This document shows, piece after piece, positions 1-7,305 of a stretch of DNA of 10,838 bases. Numbering within the stretch: the first letter of the stretch is position 1; every line of letters begins with the position of its first letter. The DNA is from Actinobacteria bacterium ATB1 (GTDB lineage: Bacteria; Actinomycetota; Acidimicrobiia; UBA2766). The notes beneath the pieces were generated by a model. The model made no database searches. It was not told the DNA's origin and saw nothing but the letters and a program-made list of their open reading frames with translations. The stretch is from assembly GCA_021404985.1 (NCBI GenBank), contig QWHP01000105.1:1-10838 (forward strand), written 5' to 3'. Position numbers and translations under genes: made by a program.

Positions 1-384
1 GTGGAGCCACCCCGCTCCGACACCTAGCTCGACACGCCCTCCTGACACGATGTCCAGTGTCGCGAAGCTGCGTGCGACGGTGAAAGGATGCCTGAGCGCC
101 GCGAGGTAGACGTACGTGCCGAGCCTGATCCTCTCGGTTCGTCCGGCGAGGTGGGCGAGCATCGTGCACGCGTCGAAGACGGGCGTCTGCGGGCTGACAG
201 GGGGACTGCCGTTACGGGAGTGCGGGGAACCCGACATCTCGAGTGGGAACACGAGGTGCTCCGGGAGCCATAGGGACTCGTAGCCGATGCCGTCCGCGAC
301 CTCGGCGAGTTCGCCCCACATCTCGGGCCGGCATCGCCCCAACGCCAAGCCGACCTTCACAGGTGCCGACGCCGGGATCGTCAC
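1..384 (-). CDS. Luciferase-like flavin-dependent monooxygenase, N-terminal part (cut by left edge)
   Basis: Reading the minus strand from a GTG at 384-382 gives 128 residues with no stop up to the window edge. The protein begins VTIPASAPVKVGLALGR and contains the typical first half of a luciferase-like (LLM) TIM barrel: a first strand, GIGYESLWLPEHLVFP around residues 32-47, a segment TERIRLGTYVYLAALRHP around 83-100, and FATLDIVSGGRVELGVGAGW near 108-126. These match the conserved 'W..EH', 'R..LG' and 'LD.LSGGR..LGVG.GW' signatures of the family. Members use reduced FMN or F420 to oxidise small organic substrates; actinobacterial ones are often F420-dependent, but the cofactor cannot be decided here. 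The GTG overlaps the TGA of the upstream SDR gene as GTGA (381-384), which fixes the start and implies translational coupling. The C-terminal half, with the remaining flavin-binding residues, is not visible. Confidence 0.88.
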   Translation of the reverse strand, partial: MTIPASAPVKVGLALGRCRPEMWGELAEVADGIGYESLWLPEHLVFPLEMSGSPHSRNGSPPVSPQTPVFDACTMLAHLAGRTERIRLGTYVYLAALRHPFTVARSFATLDIVSGGRVELGVGAGWLH

Positions 385-1190
385 GGCCTGAAGACCCCGT
401 CGGGGCCGAGCCTCCAGCCCGCCGCGGCATGCGTCCCGCCGTCGAGGTGGAGGGTGGTACCCGTGACGAAACGTGCCATGTCGGAGGCGAGAAACACCGC
501 TGCAGCAGCGGCGTCCGAGGGTGTGCCGCGCTCGTCGAGCGGGGTCGCAAAGTCCGGTGGGGCACCGTCGTGGACGTCCGTGACGAGCTCGAGGTCTCCC
601 AGGGTGGGAATCGCATCCGGAGCGATCGCGTTCACGCGAATCCCTCCCGGGCCGAGCTCGACGGCCAGGCTCTTCGTGATACTGGCGACCGCGGCCTTCA
701 TCGCGGCATAGACCGAGAACCCCGGTGCGCCTCGGTGCGCCTCGATCGACGTGACGTTCACGATGGAGGCGCCACGGCCGAGGTGAGGAAGTGCCGCCCG
801 CACACCGTTGGTGACGCTCGTGAAGTTCTCGTGCACGAGCGCTGCCTCACCCTTGCGCGAGATCCCCTCGAACGTGGACCGGAATGTGCCGCCCGCGTTG
901 TTCACGAGCACGTGTAGACCGCCGAGGCGGGCCGCGGCGTCCTCGACGAAGTCCCGCACGGCGTCGCCGTCCCTGACGTCGAGGGTCGCGGTGTATGCGG
1001 TCCGCCCCAGTGCCTCGACTCCCGCGGCTGTCGCTTCCATGCCGTCGGCATCCCTGTCGCACATCGCCACGTCCGCCCCGAACGCCGCGAACGTCAGAGC
1101 GATCGCCTCGCCGAGACCCCTCGCCGCCCCTGTGACGATGGCGGTCCTGCCGTCGAGGCGGATGCTGTCCGGGGTGAGCTCGTGACTCAC
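381..1190 (-). CDS. Short-chain dehydrogenase/reductase (SDR), classical type
   Basis: The 269-residue protein is a classical SDR of normal length. Visible motifs are the nucleotide-binding TGAARGLG (residues 20-27), NNAG (97-100), a catalytic-type Asn in HENFTS (122), Ser148 in NVTS, and the YxxxK pair Tyr161/Lys165 in YAAMK. The acidic residue after the second strand (CDRD, Asp45) favours NAD(H) over NADP(H). The C-terminus has the usual TGTTLHLDGG strand. The substrate is unknown; an alcohol or ketone in lipid or xenobiotic metabolism is a reasonable guess from its neighbours. I chose the GTG at 1190-1188 because AGGAGG lies 11 bases upstream (1202-1207) and the GTG overlaps the preceding cyclase stop as GTGA. 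An in-frame upstream start at 1220 would add ten residues, but lies inside the cyclase end. The gene overlaps the luciferase-like gene downstream by four bases. Confidence 0.93.
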   Translation of the reverse strand: MSHELTPDSIRLDGRTAIVTGAARGLGEAIALTFAAFGADVAMCDRDADGMEATAAGVEALGRTAYTATLDVRDGDAVRDFVEDAAARLGGLHVLVNNAGGTFRSTFEGISRKGEAALVHENFTSVTNGVRAALPHLGRGASIVNVTSIEAHRGAPGFSVYAAMKAAVASITKSLAVELGPGGIRVNAIAPDAIPTLGDLELVTDVHDGAPPDFATPLDERGTPSDAAAAAVFLASDMARFVTGTTLHLDGGTHAAAGWRLGPDGVFRP

Positions 1191-2082
1191 GATGCCGCTT
1201 GCCTCCTCAACCGGTCCCACCCGCGGTCGCCTCGCCCGCTCCGGACCAGTCGACCGCGAGGAGGTGCCGGGGTTGGGTGATCCTCTTCAGCTCCCGCAAC
1301 CCCCCGATCCTCGAGCCTCAGTCGGGAGTCGACATACTCGGCGACCGGCTCGGTCACGAGGATCTCACCCGAGGCGGCTTCACTCGTCACGCGTGAGGTG
1401 ATGTCGATGACCCTGCCGCTCAGGTCGCCGTCGTCGTGCACGGCTTCACCGGCGTCGACCCCGATGCGGACGCTGAGCGGACGGGGCTCCGTCAGCTTTG
1501 CCCCGACTTCGCGCTGGATGTCGACTGGGGAGAGGACGGCGTCGGCCGGCGAGGGGTAACTGGCAAGGAGGCCGTCCCCTCGCGTGCCGACTTCGCTCCC
1601 GCTCCGGAAGACCACGTTGTGACGGACGAGTTCACGGAAGCCGACCAGGAACCTGCTCCAAGCCTCGTCCCCAAGCTCCTCGTTGAGCGTCGTGGATCCG
1701 GCTATGTCGACGAACATGACCGTGACCCACTGCCGGCTCGACTCCGGTGGGGATCGTTCGGGAGCGGGCTGCGCCGGTCCGGGTTCGGCACGGAGGGCCC
1801 TCTGCACCTTCGCTTCGATGCGCGCGGCGCGCAATCGCCGCTTCTCCGCGCGACGTTGCCCCCCAACAGAATTGCGGTGAGGACCGCGCCCGCATGGATC
1901 AGGAGGGCGGCACCCCATCCGAGGACGATCCAGATCGGCCAGAAGCCCACGGTCTTCCAGTCCCTGGGGTTCTCCAACACGGTCCGGAGATTGTCGGGTG
2001 AGCCCTGCACGAGCACCCAGGCGGCCGTGACCGCGCTGCACACCACGGCGTAAACGATCGCAAGGATGACAAGCCCCGCCAT
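1187..2082 (-). CDS. Membrane-anchored class III adenylate/guanylate cyclase-domain protein, frameshifted
   Basis: The gene is spread over two frames. From ATG 2082 the first frame encodes two membrane helices (about residues 2-25 and 46-73). The second frame then gives a basic linker (AEKRRLRAARIEAKVQRAL) and a cyclase homology domain: VTVMFVDIAGST with a metal-binding Asp, GTRGDGLLASYPSP with the second Asp, VRIGVDAGEAV, and DITSRVTSEAASGEILV with the conserved Arg. The frame switch falls at a C6 run (1859-1864); one extra base there would join the two frames as ILLGGQRRAEK. A second slip falls at another C6 run (1300-1305); one base fewer would give DRGLRELKRITQPRHLLAV, the usual C-terminal strand, and end at the TGA 1209-1207 instead of 1187. 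The usual base-specifying Lys before GDG is Gly here, and the family's Asn four residues before the Arg is Asp. The gene lies 99 bases after the PhoD-like gene and is coupled to the SDR. The start is uncertain (GTG 2106 is an alternative). Sequencing error or real decay are both possible. Confidence 0.75.
1202..1207 (-). promoter_or_regulatory. Shine-Dalgarno AGGAGG for the SDR gene
   Basis: AGGAGG on the minus strand lies 11 bases before GTG 1190. It decides the SDR start. In the frame-corrected reading of the cyclase, the cyclase stop TGA (1209-1207) runs directly into this site, as expected for stop-and-restart translation. Confidence 0.6.
1300..1305 (-). other. C6 homopolymer with apparent one-base insertion in the cyclase gene
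   Basis: On the coding (minus) strand this is a G6 run after GAT C. With five G the frame reads DRGLRELKRITQPRHLLAV, typical of the end of cyclase domains. With six it reads the arginine- and proline-rich DRGVAGAEEDHPTPAPPRGR. The shift is seen in the sequence; whether it is an error or a mutation is not. Confidence 0.6.
1859..1864 (-). other. C6 homopolymer with apparent one-base deletion in the cyclase gene
   Basis: On the coding strand the second membrane helix (IHAGAVLTAILLGG) is in one frame and the basic linker plus catalytic domain in another. The change-over coincides with this G6 run; a seventh G would join them without a gap. The second slip at 1300-1305 has the opposite sign. Confidence 0.65.
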
Positions 2083-2181
2083 GCCACAAGCTTGGCCCAC
2101 GCACACCGGGGGTGTCGAGGGCTCGACGCGGCCACGCCACGCAGGTACCGGCAGTTTCGTGGGTTGCCCTTCGGAGCGGAC
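2083..2181. other. Intergenic spacer with two adjacent small inverted repeats
   Basis: Between the PhoD-like gene and the cyclase gene lie ACACC-GGG-GGTGT (2103-2115) and GTCGAG-GG-CTCGAC (2114-2127), the second being a near-perfect 14-base palindrome. Together they could form a GC-rich hairpin after the phosphatase gene, or serve as a dyad binding site. There is no T-run, so a classical terminator is not supported. No convincing promoter for the cyclase is visible. Confidence 0.3.
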
Positions 2182-3704
2182 TCAACCTTGCAGAGTCAGA
2201 CCCGTCCCACAGAGGGGCGTGCCAGTGCCGTCCTTGGGTTGGATGTTGAGCTTCTTCGTCACCTCGTCGTAGGTGAGCAACGCATACGAGTTCGTGTCGA
2301 GACGGCGGCACTTCGCCCCGGTCAGGTTGAAGACGATGTCGATCGCGACGGGTCCGATCGAGCCGACGAAGTTGAGAACCTCGTCCTTGTACGACTCGGT
2401 ACCGACGGGGCCGGTGACGACTTCGGTGCCGGCGGTCTTCGGGAAGAGGAACCCGAAGAAGTCGTCGAAGTTGAGGGTGTCCGTGCGGACCTCACGAACT
2501 TCAGGATCTCCTCACGCTCGGCGGCGTATCCCTCCCAGCGGTCGTACGGAAGGGCCCAGAACTCCTGCATCGGAACCTCGTTCACGACGAGCTTGAAGCG
2601 TGCAGTCGAGGCCTCGAGGGCATTGAGGAACCATTCCTTCTGCGTCGCGCCGAGCATCGTGCGGCTCGGGTCGTTCAGCGCGTTACGGCACGTTGCGTCG
2701 ACGTACCACTTCAGGGGTGCCAGAGCGAGGCCGAAGATCGCCCGGATCCAGCTCGGTGCCGTCGGCGCCAGGTCAGGTTCGCCAGAGATGGGATTGACAC
2801 ACGCTCCGGGCAGTGAGGGGTCGTCGATGACCTGGGCGGACCGGTAGGACCGCTCGTCGAGGACGAATACCTCGATGTCCGAGCCCCATTTGAAGCTACG
2901 GTAGAAGGGATCTGACGGGTTCTGTGGGTCGCCCTGCACGGGGTTGTACTCGAGGAACGCCTGTGTGCCGTTCGTGAGCTGTGTGGGGTCGACGGTTTCG
3001 GAGTTCCAGTCGTTGACGATCTCGTGGTCGTCCCACTGGACGACAGAGCCCGTTGCAGCGAGGATCTCGTGCATCGCCGGATACACGGCGGCGTCACGGG
3101 CAGCCTTGTACTTGTTCCGGTAGTCGTCGAGGTCGGTGATGGGTTCGGGGGCGTCGGAGTAGATCGTGTCCCCGAGGAACACGAAGAGGTCGGGGTTCTC
3201 GTCTGCCGCGGCGGCAAGCGGCTCGAAATGGCCGTACACGGGTTCGCTCGTCTCGGGGTCGACGAGTGTGTTCGCGTCCCCCGTGTACACCAGCTTCAGA
3301 GGCTCCGGTGAGGCGTCGGACGGGAGGGTGAGGAACCGTCCGATCGAGGACACCTCCGAACCGCTCTGCTCGCGGAACCTGAAGAAGTACTCGGTTCCCT
3401 CCGAAAGGCCCGTCACGGGGACCTTGAGCGTGTAGTCGTCGGCGGAGCTCGGGGTAGCGGTCTGCGTGTCCACGATGCTGGCGAAGCCCGAATCCGTGGC
3501 CGTCTCGACAACGACCGTGTCCGCTGTGACGGCCCGGGTCCAGAGGAGAGCGCTCGTCCCCGTGATCTCACCGGAGGCGACTCCCTGGTCGAAGACCCCG
3601 GGTGCCGCCTGTGCCGTTCCCGCCGGGACGAGCAAGCCGCACAGCACAGTGACGACGATGGTTACCACGATGGCCGTGGCCCGAGTGTTGCGTCGGTCCG
3701 TCAT
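2182..3704 (-). pseudogene. PhoD-like metallophosphatase (alkaline phosphatase/phosphodiesterase D type), broken near the C-terminus
   Basis: ATG 3704 follows GGGAGGA a few bases upstream. The protein starts with a Sec-type signal peptide (MTDRR, a hydrophobic stretch at 11-29, likely cleavage after AQA at 33). A PhoD N-terminal Fn3-like domain follows (GVFDQGVASGEITGTSALLWTR), then the metallophosphatase core: TGDAN (141-145), FLGDTIYSD (177-184), VVQWDDHEIVNDW (221-233), a DERSYR segment, LGATQKEWF (351-359) and the ALPYDRWEGYAAEREEILKF block ending at 403. After that the frame turns into S/R/P-rich residues to a stop at 2322. Another frame supplies a sensible C-terminus from EVRTDTLNFDDFFGF to KCRRLDTNSYALLTYDE and a stop at 2184-2182. 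The conserved GDxH/TDxH metal-binding segment expected between these blocks is in no frame, so about 20 codons seem lost at 2488-2498. The family releases phosphate from esters outside the membrane; this copy is probably inactive as written. An assembly error is the alternative. Confidence 0.82.
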
Positions 3705-3849
3705 GGGTCCTCCCAGAAACCGCAGGTTCCCCATATTGTTACCCGCTCGACACTCTGATTTCACGTGGAGATCGGATGCGACCCACTCAGAGGCAGGGTC
3801 GGCGTGCGCTCGGGACGAAGTCAGCCACATCTGGTCTACGGGGGGCCCC
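3705..3849. promoter_or_regulatory. Divergent intergenic region between the two PhoD-like genes
   Basis: These 145 bases separate two head-to-head genes and must hold the promoter(s) for both. The only AT-rich patch is CATATTGTTA at 3732-3741. I cannot identify a clear -35/-10 pair or Pho-box direct repeats. A G6 run just before the TTG start at 3850 makes the plus-strand start sensitive to a one-base error. Confidence 0.35.
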
Positions 3850-5409
3850 TTGCGGAGACGCCAGTTCCTGAAGCTGGGGAGCGCAGCCGGTGCGACGGCA
3901 GCAGTCGGGAGTCTCGGCCTGACCGCGTGCCGTGACTATTCGTACTTCCCGCTCGTCGTCTCGACCGTGAACCACCACCGCTTTCGCGTGAAGCTGGTCT
4001 TGAACGCCGGGCCGCAGACGAGTTCCCCCGTCCTCTCTGTAGATGGGCACAGCACGACAGGGCGGATGGTCGACACCAAGGGATACGCCTGGACCTTCGA
4101 CGTGGACGGACTCGGGCCGGGCACCCCATACGAGCTCGATCTGACCAGTTCGAACGGCTCGCCCGTGTGCGACCCGTGGACCCTGAGGACGTTCCCTGCC
4201 CCCGACAGCGAGCCGGAGCGCTTCCGTCTCCTCACGTACACCTGCGCGGGCGGAGTCGACGACCCGACGGGTGTCCAGTGGCTCCCGCTGCGTGTCCGCC
4301 GCAAGCTCCTCGCACGCGGGCTCAGCTTCGAGCCCGACGCCGTGCTCGCGATCGGCGACCACGTCTACTCGGACCAGCGCGGTGTCTGGGGGCCTTGGAC
4401 CCAGTTGCAACAACTCTTCAGCGGAGGCCTCTTCGACCGTTCCAAGCCGGTGCTCGGCACCCGGAACGAGGAGGTGTTGCGTCGCGCCCTCGGCCAGCAG
4501 ATCGCCGACCTGTACGGCACGACGATGCGAGGTGTCCCGGCTTTCTTCGTCCAGGACGACCATGACTACACCGAGAACGACTGGGCCGAGCCTGGCCTCC
4601 AGACCTTCCCTCCGGACGAGTTCATGCGCGATGTCGCTGCGGTGACGCAGGGCATGTACTACCCGGAATTTCTCGAGGACGACACATACCCGCCGGAGTT
4701 CACGGGGGGGAACGTCGAGGGTGTGAGCCGGCACTTCGGCTCGTTCCGTTTCGGCAAGCTGATCGAGGCCCTGATCTACGACTGCCGCCGCTTCCTCGAC
4801 AACGCACTTGTTGGACACTTCCTGCCCGACTACTGCGAGGACTGGGTCGTGAGCCGGCTGGCTGCGTCGGACGCCCGCCACGTCGTCCAGGTTCCGTCGA
4901 CTCCGATGGGGTGGACGGCAGGCAAGTGGGGCGAGTGGTACCCCGACGTAACCCAACCCGGAGGCGCTCTCGGTGTAGGTGTTCCCAAGCCGTATTGGTC
5001 CGAAGGCTGGCTCGCCCAGCACGACAGGCTCGTCACGGCCGCCTCGGCGAACACCGATCGTCGCGCCCTGTTCGTGAGTGGGGACCTGCATGCGACCGCC
5101 GCCGGACAGATGATCTCGACAGGCACAACCGATCTGTCGGCAAACCCGCCGGTCTGCCTACTCGCCGGCACGCTGGGCAGTGGCCTGCTCGGCTTCCCGT
5201 CGACGATCCGTGGTCACGTCCCGGAGGTCTCCGAAGCCGTGGCGGTAGAGGAGTGGGTGAAGCCGATCGAGAAGGACGGGTTCACGATCGTCGACCTCAC
5301 CCCCGACGCGCTCACGATGTCGATCTTCGTGTGGCACCCCTTCGACGGCGAGAACAAGATCGCGGAACTCGCTCCGATCGAGGTGATCGAGATACCGCGC
5401 TCACCCTGA
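3850..5409 (+). CDS. PhoD-like metallophosphatase with Tat lipoprotein signal
   Basis: From TTG 3850 the protein has 519 residues. It opens with a textbook twin-arginine signal, MRRRQFLKLG, a short alanine-rich hydrophobic stretch, and a lipobox LTAC with Cys27. It is therefore probably exported folded and anchored by lipid to the outer face of the membrane. An Fn3-like N-domain (about 35-115) precedes a metallophosphatase core: FRLLTYTCAGG, VLAIGDHVYSD (165-175), FFVQDDHDYTENDW (232-245), an IYDCRRF segment (309-315), VVQVPSTPMGWTAGKWGEW and FVSGDLHATAAG (408-419), which carries late metal ligands. The GD, DDHD and GDLH motifs fit the PhoD family of Ca/Fe-dependent phosphomonoesterases/diesterases; the substrate is not known. 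TTG was chosen because no ATG or GTG is in frame nearby and it puts the RR motif at the very N-terminus; TTG 3736 is a weaker option. It is intact, unlike its neighbour. Confidence 0.88.
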   Translation: MRRRQFLKLGSAAGATAAVGSLGLTACRDYSYFPLVVSTVNHHRFRVKLVLNAGPQTSSPVLSVDGHSTTGRMVDTKGYAWTFDVDGLGPGTPYELDLTSSNGSPVCDPWTLRTFPAPDSEPERFRLLTYTCAGGVDDPTGVQWLPLRVRRKLLARGLSFEPDAVLAIGDHVYSDQRGVWGPWTQLQQLFSGGLFDRSKPVLGTRNEEVLRRALGQQIADLYGTTMRGVPAFFVQDDHDYTENDWAEPGLQTFPPDEFMRDVAAVTQGMYYPEFLEDDTYPPEFTGGNVEGVSRHFGSFRFGKLIEALIYDCRRFLDNALVGHFLPDYCEDWVVSRLAASDARHVVQVPSTPMGWTAGKWGEWYPDVTQPGGALGVGVPKPYWSEGWLAQHDRLVTAASANTDRRALFVSGDLHATAAGQMISTGTTDLSANPPVCLLAGTLGSGLLGFPSTIRGHVPEVSEAVAVEEWVKPIEKDGFTIVDLTPDALTMSIFVWHPFDGENKIAELAPIEVIEIPRSP

Positions 5410-5484
5410 CCCGATCGCCATGGCCCTATCGGCCTGATCCTGCAGCCTCGACCTCGGCCTCGAGACGGGACGGCACGCCGCGTT

Positions 5485-6573
5485 TCAGAACGGGCACTCG
5501 ACCCCACGTGAGGAGCCGAGCCCGCGAAGGTTGGCAACCAGGGACTCCGCCAGGGGTAGCCCGTTCACCGAACGGTCCGCAGCGCAGTCCCATTCAGGAT
5601 CACCGGCCACACGGACGTCGCTCTCACCGGACGCCGTCGGGGCCGAACGCAGAGTGGAGATCATGTCGCGCATCTCGGCCTCGAACTCGACGAGGGGCCG
5701 GAACGCATCGACGCGAATGGTGGCGAAGAAGTGTCCGACGTTCGCGACCTCGTTGAACTCGCTCGTGAGACTGAGACAGTGCGGGCCCCAGTCGGCGCCC
5801 GACAGCAATGCGGAGAAGATGTCGACGAGTACGGCAAGGCCATACCCCTTGTGGCTTCCCAGCGTCCGCGTCCCGCCGAGCGGGACCAGTGCGCCGAGCA
5901 TTCCCTTTCCGGGGTCGGTCGTAGGGTTCCCCTCGGGGTCGAGGGCCCAGCCTTCGGGCATCTCGGTTCCCTCGGTCGCAGCGAGCTGCACCTTCCCGAA
6001 GGAGACGGCGCTCGTCGCTGCGTCGAACAGGAACGGGTTCTCGCCGCCCGAAGGCACCGCGACGGCGATCGGGTTCGTGCCGAGCATCGCCTCGCGCCCA
6101 AACGTCGGCGCGACCAACGCCGTCGCATTGGTCAGGGACACGCCGATCATCCCGTGCTCGACGGCCTGCAGCGCCCAGTAGCCGGCGATCCCGTAGTGGT
6201 TGCTGCGCCCCACGCTTGCGCACGCGGCGACCCCGTCTGATGCCCTGCGAATGCACTCGCTCATGGCGAACTGCGCGCCCACAGGTCCCAGGCCGTTGTC
6301 GGCGTCGACGACGAACACCGGGCCGCTGTCGACGCTGATCCGGGGCCGGGGTCGAGGGTTGACGAGATCCTGCCCGAGCTTGTGCATGTAGAAGCCGAGC
6401 CGGGCGACACCGTGCGAGTCGATTCCGTACAGGTCTGCGGCGACGAGCGCATCGGCCGTCACTTCGGCGTCAACCTCCGGCACACCGTATGTCGAAAGGA
6501 CTTCGCGGGTGAACGCGACGAGCGTGTCGTAGGGAACCCGCGTCGAGCTGCCTGCTTCGTCTTTTTCTGTCAT
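5485..6573 (-). CDS. Malate/L-lactate dehydrogenase family oxidoreductase (Ldh2 type)
   Basis: The 362-residue protein starts at ATG 6573 after AGGAAGG. It belongs to the Ldh2/malate-dehydrogenase family (YlbC, YiaK, ComC relatives), which reduces 2-oxoacids with NAD(P)H using a fold unrelated to ordinary lactate dehydrogenase. Visible signatures are IDSHGVARLGFY (51-62), with the conserved His and Arg, VGRSNHYGIAGYW (121-133), MLGTNPIAVAVP (163-174), and GSHKGYGLAVLVDIFSALLSGA (239-260). The length is normal and the frame is clean. The 2-oxoacid substrate cannot be assigned: candidates include pyruvate, oxaloacetate, 2-oxoglutarate-like acids or sugar-derived keto acids. It lies 10 bases after the DUF2505 gene and is surely co-transcribed with it. 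It converges on the Tat-lipoprotein phosphatase across a 75-base gap containing only a weak CCGAT/ATCGG inverted repeat (5411-5432) and no T-run. Confidence 0.92.
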   Translation of the reverse strand: MTEKDEAGSSTRVPYDTLVAFTREVLSTYGVPEVDAEVTADALVAADLYGIDSHGVARLGFYMHKLGQDLVNPRPRPRISVDSGPVFVVDADNGLGPVGAQFAMSECIRRASDGVAACASVGRSNHYGIAGYWALQAVEHGMIGVSLTNATALVAPTFGREAMLGTNPIAVAVPSGGENPFLFDAATSAVSFGKVQLAATEGTEMPEGWALDPEGNPTTDPGKGMLGALVPLGGTRTLGSHKGYGLAVLVDIFSALLSGADWGPHCLSLTSEFNEVANVGHFFATIRVDAFRPLVEFEAEMRDMISTLRSAPTASGESDVRVAGDPEWDCAADRSVNGLPLAESLVANLRGLGSSRGVECPF

Positions 6574-6583
6574 CTGCCCTTCC

Positions 6584-7069
6584 TCACGGGAGCCTCTTGC
6601 GAAGGATGTCCGCCTCGATGTCGAGGCGGCGGACGATTCCGGGACCAATCGCCTTCTCGGCGCGCTTGCCCAGCATCGGGATCCGCACTGCGAACTCGCC
6701 ATCGAGATTGCGGACCGTGTGGTCGCCGTCCCACTTCAGGTCGTAGTGGCCCGTGCACCTGACGACGCTACCGGCGACGTCGGGATCGATTCGCAGCTCC
6801 GCCGTGTGCGCGTCGAGGTCGATTTCGAGGAGCTGCACCCACGAGGGAGTCTGTCCTCTCAACACCTTCTGGGCGATCGGTTCCATGTAGCCCGTGAACG
6901 TGAGCCTCACCTTCACCGAGACGCGCTTGCCGGTGGCCGAGTGCTCGAGGATCTTCGGCTCCCCGATGTCCGGAAGCTCGCCGAGAGCCACATAGAAATC
7001 CGGGTCGCACATCACGGACTCGACGGCATCGACGGGGGCTGCGAAGCGGTGTTGGAGGTGGAACAGCAT
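6584..7069 (-). CDS. DUF2505 family protein (SRPBCC/START-like fold)
   Basis: The 161-residue protein opens MLFHLQHRFAAPVDAVESVMCDPDFY, the usual first strand and helix of an SRPBCC ligand-binding fold. It continues with alternating strand segments (RVSVKVRLTFTGYMEPI, WVQLLEIDLDAHTAELRI, VVRCTGHYDLKWDGDHTVRNLDGEFAVRIPMLGKRAEKAI) and a C-terminal helix ending ILRKRLP. This layout, and the IPxLGxxxE segment before the last helix, fit DUF2505, a mainly actinobacterial family of unknown function. SRPBCC proteins bind hydrophobic ligands in a deep pocket, so a carrier or lipid-binding role is possible but not shown. No signal peptide or membrane segment is seen, so it is probably cytoplasmic. The start ATG 7069 has only a weak AGG before it. 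It is the first gene of a two-gene unit with the Ldh2-type dehydrogenase. The promoter should lie in the repeat-bearing region beyond 7069. Confidence 0.82.
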   Translation of the reverse strand: MLFHLQHRFAAPVDAVESVMCDPDFYVALGELPDIGEPKILEHSATGKRVSVKVRLTFTGYMEPIAQKVLRGQTPSWVQLLEIDLDAHTAELRIDPDVAGSVVRCTGHYDLKWDGDHTVRNLDGEFAVRIPMLGKRAEKAIGPGIVRRLDIEADILRKRLP

Positions 7070-7142
7070 GCCTGGTCTCTTGCGCCCTGGTCTCTTCCGT
7101 TAGCGGGGCTCCGGCGGGTGAACGAGCGATGCGCTCCCGGAG

Positions 7143-7168
7143 TCGGGGGGTCGGGGGGTCGGGGGGTC
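7143..7168. repeat. Tandem octamer repeat (TCGGGGGG) x3
   Basis: Three perfect copies of TCGGGGGG at 7143-7166 are followed by TC. The three G6 runs separated by TC could form G-rich secondary structure if one run splits, or expand and contract by slippage. It lies 74-100 bases upstream of the DUF2505 start. Confidence 0.85.
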
Positions 7169-7182
7169 GCTCGCTCCGATGG

Positions 7183-7208
7183 TCGTCCGGAAGGTATCCG
7201 CCGGACGA
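7183..7208. promoter_or_regulatory. 8-bp perfect inverted repeat with 10-base spacer
   Basis: TCGTCCGG (7183-7190) and CCGGACGA (7201-7208) are perfect reverse complements separated by AAGGTATCCG. It could be a hairpin in a leader transcript or a dimeric regulator site. It is followed by the palindrome AACGTT (7208-7213). No T-run, so not a classical terminator. Confidence 0.45.
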
Positions 7209-7305
7209 ACGTTACCAAGGAGGCCCGACGGAGAAGGCCCGGGTCGTCTCACAGGTGCCATGGGACGGGAGAGGGGGACGGCGGCGGGGGACTGGGATCG
7301 CCATA

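Noticed and set aside
2083..2311. N-terminal extension of the cyclase frame upstream of 2082
   Set aside because: It runs over the end of the phosphatase gene and gives no hydrophobic helices; the real anchor is encoded in the other frame from ATG 2082.
3787..5091. Long open frame (434 codons) on the minus strand opposite the Tat-lipoprotein phosphatase
   Set aside because: It is antisense to a gene with clear PhoD motifs; its translation is R/V/E/G-rich with no recognisable domain. Long antisense frames are common in GC-rich coding sequence.
5410..5484. Terminator between convergent phosphatase and Ldh2-type genes
   Set aside because: Only weak stems (CCGAT/ATCGG, CTCGA/TCGAG) with large loops and no T-run are visible; not enough to call.
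7215..7300. Small gene after the AAGGAGG near 7218
   Set aside because: No start codon lies at working distance, and the next ATG (7260) opens into the low-complexity repeat reading.
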